The notes under the pieces were generated by a model. That model was given only the letters and a program-made list of their open reading frames with translations. It did not search any database and was not told the origin of the DNA. From positions 682,001 through 746,000 of the forward strand of contig NZ_JAHLZZ010000001.1 in assembly GCF_018967845.1 (NCBI RefSeq): 64,000 nucleotides of DNA, read 5' to 3'. Positions within the stretch are counted from its first letter, which is position 1; each line of letters starts with the position of its first letter. The DNA comes from Hymenobacter siberiensis (GTDB lineage: Bacteria; Bacteroidota; Bacteroidia; Cytophagales; Hymenobacteraceae). Positions 58,972 through 64,000 of the stretch are shown here, piece by piece. The position numbers and the translations under genes are program-made.

Positions 58972-60543
58972 CTAGTGCGCGGCGTTCAGGTCGATGGCGG
59001 CACCGGACTTGTTGCGCTTGACGAGCAGCACCAGCGGCACGCAGGCGATGAAGAACAGCCCCAGGCCCGTGAATACCTGTCCGTAGGTGATAATGGCAAC
59101 CTGCTTCATCAGAATACCTTCGAGGGCGGCGTAGGCCTGTTGCCGGGCCTGCTCCAGCGGGAAGCCGCGCGCCAAGAAGTTCTGCGTGAACGCCTGGATG
59201 CGCTGAACCGTGGCCTCGTTGTAGAGCGAGATGTTGGGTAGCAGCGCCACCCGGTTCTGGGCAATGTTGCGTTCCAGGTAGGTGCCCACGATGGCCACGC
59301 CAAACGAACCGCCGAGTTGGCGAATCATGCCGGTGAGGCCGGCGGCCTGGCCCGCGTCCTTGCCCTGCAAGCCGGCCAGGCTCATGGTGGTGATGGGCAG
59401 GAAAATGAGGCCCAGGCCCACGCCGCGCAAGATGAGGGGCCAGAAGAAGTCGCTCTCGCCGGCTGTGGGCGTGAGGCGGGCGGCAATCCAGAACGTGAAG
59501 AGGAAGAAGATGGTGAAGCCAATCGGAATCATCAGTTTCTGGGGCACGCCCTTCACCAGCATCCTTCCGATGATGGGCATCATGAAGCCCGAGGCCAGGG
59601 CACCAGGCAGCAACAGGTAGCCCGTTTGGGCCGCCGTGAAGCCCAGAATGCGCTGCGTGAAGATGGGAAACACAAACACCGAGGCAAATAGGCCGAAGCC
59701 CAGCACGAACGACAGAAAAGCACCCACCGCCAGGTTGCGGCTCTTGGTGAGCACGCGCAGGTCCACGATGGGGGCCTTGGCCGTGAGCTCGCGCCAGATA
59801 AAGCCCACGATGCCGATAACCGACAGCCCGGTAAACAGCACGATGGTGGAGTCGTCGAACCAGTCGTTGGTTTCGCCCTGCTCCAGCACAAACTGCAGCG
59901 AGCCCACGCCCAGAATCAGCAGGCCGATACCGGACCAGTCAATTTCGCGTAGGGGCCGGGGAATGGCGTTTTTGATGCGCTCCGGGTCCCTAATGAACAA
60001 CCAAGTGAAGATGGCGGCCATGATGCCCACCGGCACGTTCACGTAGAAAATCCAGGGCCAGTCGTAGTTATCCACGATGTAGCCGCCCAGCGTGGGCCCG
60101 ATGGTGGGGCCGATAATTACGCCCATGCCAAACAAGGCCTGCCCCAGAGGCAGTTGCTTGGGCGGAAAAGTATCAATCAGAATAGCCTGTGACGTGGCCA
60201 TGAGGGCGCCGCCGCCCACACCCTGAATGAAGCGGAAGGCCACCAGCTCCCACAGGTTGGTACTCTGCCCGCAGGCCATGGAGGCCAGCGTAAACAGAAT
60301 CACCGAAAAGAAGAAGTAGTTTTTGCGCCCGAACTGCTCGGCCAGGAAGCCGGTCATCGGAATCACAATCACGTTAGCGATGCCGTAGGAGGCCACCACC
60401 CAGCTCACTTCCTGCTGCGTGGCCGAGAGGTTGCCCATCATCTGGGTCAGGGCCACGTTCACAATGCTGGTATCGATGAGCTCGAGCAGCACGCAAAGCA
60501 CCACCGTCACCACGATAATCCATTTTCTAAAACCGGTCTCCAT
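58972..60543 (-). CDS. DHA2-family drug efflux MFS permease (EmrB/QacA type)
   Basis: A 523-residue 14-helix transporter using proton antiport. Motif A is in MTGFLAEQFGRKNYFF (about 62-77), motif C in GPTIGPTLGGYIVDNYDWPW (about 148-167), and WVVASYGIANVIVIP precedes motif A. EmrB partners with EmrA and TolC to export hydrophobic drugs across both membranes; the two partners are nearby at 61211 and 63111. The sequence directly upstream of the ATG (60543) is a family B repeat. Confidence 0.92.
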   Translation of the reverse strand: METGFRKWIIVVTVVLCVLLELIDTSIVNVALTQMMGNLSATQQEVSWVVASYGIANVIVIPMTGFLAEQFGRKNYFFFSVILFTLASMACGQSTNLWELVAFRFIQGVGGGALMATSQAILIDTFPPKQLPLGQALFGMGVIIGPTIGPTLGGYIVDNYDWPWIFYVNVPVGIMAAIFTWLFIRDPERIKNAIPRPLREIDWSGIGLLILGVGSLQFVLEQGETNDWFDDSTIVLFTGLSVIGIVGFIWRELTAKAPIVDLRVLTKSRNLAVGAFLSFVLGFGLFASVFVFPIFTQRILGFTAAQTGYLLLPGALASGFMMPIIGRMLVKGVPQKLMIPIGFTIFFLFTFWIAARLTPTAGESDFFWPLILRGVGLGLIFLPITTMSLAGLQGKDAGQAAGLTGMIRQLGGSFGVAIVGTYLERNIAQNRVALLPNISLYNEATVQRIQAFTQNFLARGFPLEQARQQAYAALEGILMKQVAIITYGQVFTGLGLFFIACVPLVLLVKRNKSGAAIDLNAAH

Positions 60544-60545
60544 AT

Positions 60546-60621
60546 GGTGAAATAGTGAGGTGTGAAATGGTGAGTTGATAGGCGTTATTTGCGCTTTAGC
60601 AACTCACTGGTTCACTGTTAT
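60546..60621. repeat. Degenerate family B inverted repeat
   Basis: Left: TGGTGAAATAGTGAGGTGTG and AAATGGTGAGTTG. Right: CAACTCACTGGTTCACTG. It fills the divergent gap between the MFS start (60543) and the four-helix-bundle ATG at 60623, with a loop TATTTGCGC shared with other B copies. Confidence 0.75.
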
Positions 60622-60622
60622 T

Positions 60623-61092
60623 ATGGAAGAAGAATTGTTTGTTCCCCGCTTGTCACTGGAGTTGTTTAGAAAGTCACAAAAGGTACTCAAACGGTCATGC
60701 AGCGCGCAGCGAAGCATGACCGTTCGGGGATTTTCTAAACAGCTTCATTTAATGAAGCGGTGCGGATGCGCACCAAAGAGGCATCGCTGCGAATAATTCG
60801 GGTATTTCAGCAGCTGCCACGCACGGGCGAAGCTGCTGTATTAGGGAAGCAGCTATTGCGTTCTGCTACTTCAGTAGCTGCCAATTTCCGGGCCGCCTGC
60901 CGGGGCCGTTCTACGGCCGAGTGGTATGCGAAGCGCTGTATCTGTGTAGAGGAAGCCGATGAAACCCTTTTTTGGCTCGAACTCCTCGGCGATTCGGGTA
61001 TAGTCGCCAAAATTCGGTTAACCAGTATTGAGCAGGAATACTTGGAGATTGTATCCATTCTAGCCAGCGCCCGCAAAAAAGCCCAACGGTGA
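60623..61092 (+). pseudogene. Four-helix-bundle protein gene interrupted near its start by a MITE
   Basis: The intact part (from the GTG at 60760 or the ATG at 60766) encodes the typical family pattern: RTKEASLRIIRVFQQLPRTG, VLGKQLLRSATSVAANFRAA and ETLFWLELLGDSG. The probable original start, ATG at 60623 (MEEELF), is cut off from it by an 89-bp MITE-like element at 60658-60746 that brings a stop codon (TAA at 60736). A truncated protein of 110 residues could still be made from the internal GTG. The function of the family is unknown; related genes occur inside 23S rRNA intervening sequences. Confidence 0.75.
60658..60746. mobile_element. MITE-like element, copy 1
   Basis: An 89-bp element with imperfect terminal inverted repeats: left GGAGTTGTTTAGAAAGTC, right complement GAAGCTGTTTAGAAAATC. 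The centre contains GGTCATGCAGCGCGC and its complement, a family A-like palindrome. Copy 2 is at 62923-63011 and differs at few positions. It has no coding capacity. No clear target duplication is visible. Confidence 0.8.
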
Positions 61093-61210
61093 GTTTCGGT
61101 GAGGTGTGAGATGGTGAGGTGTGCGTTTGATGTTTTAACTGTGCCAATTGCGCCATTTGCGCAAGCGAAACATCAAACGCACACCTCACCATCTCACACC
61201 TCACCGAAAC
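61093..61210. repeat. Family B inverted repeat, filling the gap exactly
   Basis: Arms from GTTTCGGTGAGGTGTGAG (61093) to CTCACACCTCACCGAAAC (61210) pair without visible mismatch for about 45 bp; the loop contains AATTGCGCCATTTGCGC. The left arm begins at the base after the four-helix-bundle stop and the right arm ends at the base before the EmrA-like stop codon. Confidence 0.95.
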
Positions 61211-62314
61211 CTACTTCACCGTTACCACCGCGTTCACGCTCATGCCGGCGCGCAGGGGGTGCTGGGCATCCTCCTTGTCGAGCACGATTTTTACGGGTAC
61301 GCGCTGGGTTACTTTCACGAAGTTGCCGCTGGCGTTGTCGGGGGGCAGCAGGGCGAAGCGGGCGCCGGTAGCGGCCGAAAGGCTCTCGATGTGGCCCTGG
61401 AACTCCTCATGCGGGTAGGCATCCACTTCCAGCTTCACGGGCTGGCCCACTTTCATGTCTTCCAGCTGGGTTTCCTTGAAGTTGGCCACCACCCAGGTAC
61501 GGGCGCTGCCCACGATGCCGAACAGCTGCTGGCCGGGCCCTACTACCTGGCCGGGCTGCACGTTCTTCTTGCTGATGATGCCATCCTGCGGAGCCACGAT
61601 GGTCGTGTAGCTCAGCTGCAGCCTGGCGTTGTCGAGGTCGGCCTGGCGCTGCTTCACCACGGCCTGGGCCACGGCAATCTGCTGCGCGGCCACGGCTACC
61701 TGCTGGCGGGCCACGCTCACCTGGTCGGTGGCGGTGGCGCGCTGGGCGGCCGTGGCCTTCAGGTTGGCCTGCACCGCATCGTACTCACTCTGCGGAATGA
61801 TGTCCTGCTTGCGCAGCAAGTCGCTGCGCTTGAGGTCTTTCTGGAGGCGCTCCTGGTTGGCTTGGCTCACGCCAATGCCGGTTTGGGCGGTGCGCACGTT
61901 GGCGTTGGCGGTGCCTACGCCAGCGCGGGCGGCCGTTACCTGGGCCTGGGCGGCAAAGAGGGCAGCCTCGGCGGCGTTCACGCGCTGCTGGTAGTCGGCC
62001 TGGTCGAGGGTCACGAGGACCTGGCCCTTTTTTACGGGCTGGTTGTCGTCCACTTTCACTTCCAGCACCGGGCCGCCCACGCGGGGCAGCACCGGGTACA
62101 CGTCGCCTTCTACCTGGGCATCGTCGGTGCTTTCGTGGGCTTTGGCAAACTGGTAGCGCGTGAAGCCATAGTAGCCGCCCGCCAGCAGCACCAGGGTCAT
62201 TATGATGAGCAAAAGCGGATTGCGCTTTTTGGGCTCTTCTACATGCTCGCTTTCGCTGGTAGCATTAGGGTAGGGAGCCGGAGCGTTTTGAACGGAAGTT
62301 TCGGTCTGGGCCAT
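61211..62314 (-). CDS. EmrA-type membrane fusion protein
   Basis: A 367-residue adaptor for the nearby EmrB. One helix (about 33-50, LLLIIMTLVLLAGGYYG), a first lipoyl half (about 70-95, VYPVLPRVGGPVLEVKVDDNQ), a long Ala/Gln-rich coiled hairpin (about 100-230), then RLQLSYTTIVAPQDGIISKKNV (second lipoyl half) and the barrel domain (about 275-360). It lies between the universal stress and four-helix-bundle genes. ATG at 62314 (MAQTETSVQ). Confidence 0.93.
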   Translation of the reverse strand: MAQTETSVQNAPAPYPNATSESEHVEEPKKRNPLLLIIMTLVLLAGGYYGFTRYQFAKAHESTDDAQVEGDVYPVLPRVGGPVLEVKVDDNQPVKKGQVLVTLDQADYQQRVNAAEAALFAAQAQVTAARAGVGTANANVRTAQTGIGVSQANQERLQKDLKRSDLLRKQDIIPQSEYDAVQANLKATAAQRATATDQVSVARQQVAVAAQQIAVAQAVVKQRQADLDNARLQLSYTTIVAPQDGIISKKNVQPGQVVGPGQQLFGIVGSARTWVVANFKETQLEDMKVGQPVKLEVDAYPHEEFQGHIESLSAATGARFALLPPDNASGNFVKVTQRVPVKIVLDKEDAQHPLRAGMSVNAVVTVK

Positions 62315-62424
62315 CTTAATAGAATTAAGAATGAAGGATTAAGAATGAAGAATCAGAAAGAGGGGTGAGCAAGCAGAAGGTAGGGTTGAAGCGTCGGCAA
62401 AGACAATTCTTCAGCCCTCATTCT
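62315..62424. repeat. Family I inverted repeat
   Basis: TTAAGAATGAAGGATTAAGA and GAATGAAGAATC on the left pair with ATTCTTCAGCCCTCATTC and TTCATTCC on the right around a loop of about 45 bp. It spans from the EmrA-like start codon to the universal stress protein stop codon. Confidence 0.75.
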
Positions 62425-62850
62425 TCATTCCTCATCCAGCAAAGGCGCGCGTACCAGCATGGTGGCGCACCGGGCGGTGCGGAGCACGATTTCGGCGGTA
62501 GTACCCATCAAAAAGCGGGTCAGGCCTGTTTGGCCGTGCGCGCCAATAACAATCAAATCAGCTTGTTGGCGGGTGGCTTCGGCCACAATTGCGGGGGCGG
62601 CCTCGCCGCGCACCATGCCGGTGTGCACGTGGGCCACTCCGGCTTCCTGGGCGGCAGCCTGCAGGGCCTGCATCCGGCCGTTGCAGGGCGCAAACACCGT
62701 GGCATCGGGCCGCTGGCCGGTGGGGTCCTCCTGCGGCTCGCACACGTGCAGCAGCCGCAGCTCAGCGCCCATCGCCACGGCCAGGGCCGCCGCGTAGGCT
62801 ACTAAGCCAGCCGAAGCGGCCGAGAAATCGAGCGGGCAAAGGATGGTCAT
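62425..62850 (-). CDS. Universal stress protein, UspA family
   Basis: A 141-residue cytosolic protein. N-terminal MTILCPLDFSAASAGLVAYA, then the ATP-binding GAHGQTGLTRFLMGTTAEIVLRTA-like block (about 110-130; GxHGxxG-x9-G pattern) and a C-terminal VLVRAP. It is embedded in an efflux cluster, between the TolC gene and the EmrA-like gene. ATG at 62850 is chosen; the base upstream of it is the start of a family B repeat. Confidence 0.88.
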   Translation of the reverse strand: MTILCPLDFSAASAGLVAYAAALAVAMGAELRLLHVCEPQEDPTGQRPDATVFAPCNGRMQALQAAAQEAGVAHVHTGMVRGEAAPAIVAEATRQQADLIVIGAHGQTGLTRFLMGTTAEIVLRTARCATMLVRAPLLDEE

Positions 62851-63110
62851 ATGGTGAGATAGTGAAATGGTGGGATGTGAGTTTCGGTGAGATGTGAGGT
62901 GGTGAGGTGTGATTTTGATGTTGGAGTTGTTTAGAAAGTCACAAAAGGTACTCAAAAGGTCATGCAGCGCGCAGCGAAGCATGACCGTTCGGGGACTTTC
63001 TAAACAGCTTCGTTTTGTCTGCGCAACTGGCGCAACTGATGCAGAATGAAAAATAAACTCACATTTCACCATCTCACACCTCACCGAAAATCACCATTTA
63101 ACTATCTCAC
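62851..63110. repeat. Family B inverted repeat interrupted by a MITE
   Basis: The left arm (ATGGTGAGATAGTGAAATGG then GTTTCGGTGAGATGTGAGG) begins at the base after the Usp start codon and the right arm (CTCACACCTCACCGAAAATC, ending ATCTCAC) ends at the base before the TolC stop codon. The 89-bp MITE-like element at 62923-63011 sits between the left arm and the loop (GCGCAACTGGCGCAACTG). Confidence 0.9.
62923..63011. mobile_element. MITE-like element, copy 2
   Basis: Same terminal repeats as copy 1 and nearly the same interior. It is inserted into a family B repeat, which shows that it moved after that repeat was already present. GTT occurs on both sides and may be a short target duplication. 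Confidence 0.8.
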
Positions 63111-64000
63111 CTACAGCCATATTTGCTCGCCCGTGGCGCGGCGGAGCTGGTACTGGCCGAGCGTGTAGCTGTATTCGGCCTGCACCAAGGCTAGGCGGGC
63201 CTGGGCGAGTTGCGTTTCGGCGTCCAGCACGTCGAGGTTCTGGCCTACACCGTAGCGGTACCGGTCGCGGGCTTTGCTCAGGGCCAGGGTGGCCTGGGCT
63301 ACTTGCTGCTGAGCGTTTTCGTGGCGGGCCTGGCTGAAATCCATGTTGTTGACGGCCTGGCGCACGTCGGCGCGGATTTGCTCCTGCGTGTCGGCGGTGC
63401 GGGCCACGGCGGCGCGGGAGATGGCGGCGGCCTCTACGCGCTGCTTCTTGTTCTTGTTGCCGTCATATATCGGCACCGATAACTGAATGACGCCCACTGT
63501 ATTGAAGCGAATCCGGTTGATATCGGGCAGGATATAGCCGTTTTTGGCTCCGGCCTGCACGCCCGCGCCCAGGCTGGGCATGTTGCTTTTCTCAATGAGG
63601 CGGGCCTGCATGGCGGCCGCGTTTTCGGCGTCGCGGGCCAGCTTCACCTCGGGGCGGTTGTTGCTGGCTTTGGTCACCTCGGCCTCTACATCCACGGGCT
63701 GCGGCTCGTAGGTGAGGCGGCCTTTCACCGGAATGTCGGCCTGGGCGGGCTTGTGCAGCAGGCGGGCCAGCTGCACCTGCTGGTTGCGTAGCTGGTTTTG
63801 CAGGTCGAGCTTGGTGCTTTGGGCTTGGGTGATGCGCACATCGGTGGTTGTCACGTCAAACTTAGTGCTCACGCCGGCCTGCACGCGCTTATTCATTTCG
63901 TCGCGGTGGGCTTGCAGCGAGGCAATCTGCTGGTCCTGCACCTTAATGCTCTCGCGCATGAACAGGATGTTGTAGTACACCTGCGCGGCGTTGAACGCCA
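63111..64000 (-). CDS. TolC-family outer-membrane efflux protein, partial
   Basis: At least 296 residues of the C-terminal part; the start lies beyond the window edge. Two helical regions carry IASLQAHRDEMNKRVQAGVSTKFDVTTTD and RDRYRYGVGQNLDVLDAETQLAQARLALVQA, the second being the usual GxxxxxDxLxAxxxL-type turn of OEP repeats. It precedes the Usp gene on the minus strand and probably forms the exit channel for the EmrA/EmrB pair. Confidence 0.93.
   Translation of the reverse strand, partial: AFNAAQVYYNILFMRESIKVQDQQIASLQAHRDEMNKRVQAGVSTKFDVTTTDVRITQAQSTKLDLQNQLRNQQVQLARLLHKPAQADIPVKGRLTYEPQPVDVEAEVTKASNNRPEVKLARDAENAAAMQARLIEKSNMPSLGAGVQAGAKNGYILPDINRIRFNTVGVIQLSVPIYDGNKNKKQRVEAAAISRAAVARTADTQEQIRADVRQAVNNMDFSQARHENAQQQVAQATLALSKARDRYRYGVGQNLDVLDAETQLAQARLALVQAEYSYTLGQYQLRRATGEQIWL

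Noticed and set aside
60575..60796. A 73-codon plus frame across the MITE as a real gene
   Set aside because: It reads through a family B repeat and the MITE and leaves the four-helix-bundle frame; it explains only the first codons.

Overview
The window looks like the chromosome of a GC-rich Bacteroidota member, most likely Hymenobacter or a close relative (Hymenobacteraceae). The evidence is a PorP/SprF and GldJ pair (type IX secretion and gliding), promoter boxes of the Bacteroidota type (TTTG-N19-TAnnTTTG), almost no Shine-Dalgarno sequences, a eukaryote-like IleRS2, DUF4175 and DUF4382 proteins, and a BlaI/BlaR1 pair whose BlaR1 ends in a TonB domain. The genus is inferred from this style; no 16S gene is present.

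Layout. 0-13 kb: the start of a peptide-type ABC ATPase, an AT-rich orphan membrane protein, two tandem lspA copies, ileS, an RND/MMPL exporter, a DUF433/DUF5615 toxin-antitoxin pair, glyS and a PiT phosphate transporter. 13.2-15.4 kb: a field of DnaA-box-like sequences with an AT-rich segment, proposed as oriC, with a small acidic protein and a frameshifted DUF4385 gene inside it. 15.4-26 kb (minus): DUF4175 coiled-coil protein, HATPase, ybeY, arginyl-transferase-like protein, mnmG, methyltransferase, small membrane protein and Big_5 lipoprotein. 26-33 kb: xth, an AhpD-like protein, comF, gldJ, porP/sprF and an OmpA protein. 33-40 kb (plus): an AsmA-like protein, then an exporter made of an ABC membrane domain without ATPase, HlyD and TolC. 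40-50 kb: DUF4382 lipoprotein, gntK, DinB, DgkA-like, GNAT, fumC, dodecin, M28 peptidase and proline iminopeptidase. 50-51.3 kb: two broken genes (TonB and vWA) meeting head to head at a deletion scar. 51.5-58.8 kb: beta-barrel protein, trehalase, blaI-blaR1 with paired operators, a methyltransferase and a lipoprotein. 58.9-64 kb: an EmrB/EmrA/TolC drug-efflux cluster with a universal stress protein and a damaged four-helix-bundle gene.

The most unusual property is the intergenic DNA. At least nine unrelated families of long inverted repeats (called A to J here) fill the gaps between genes. In several gaps the repeat begins at the base after one gene's stop or start codon and ends at the base before the next gene. 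Three enclose a rho-independent terminator in their loop, one lies in frame inside ileS, and one is interrupted by an 89-bp MITE-like element that has also damaged a gene. Family A (core GTCATGCNGAGCGYAGCGAAGCAT) has eight copies; B (GGTGAGGTGTGAAATGG) has five; C (AGTTAAAAGTT), D (ACCACGGATT...GATTTCACGG), E (GTAGAGACGCA), F (AATTAAAAATT), G (GTAGCGCGGACTTTTA), H (GACCCCCTCTCC), I (TTAAGAATGAAG) and J (GGGGCTTGCCCCC) have one or two each.

No tRNA, rRNA, CRISPR array or complete insertion sequence was seen.
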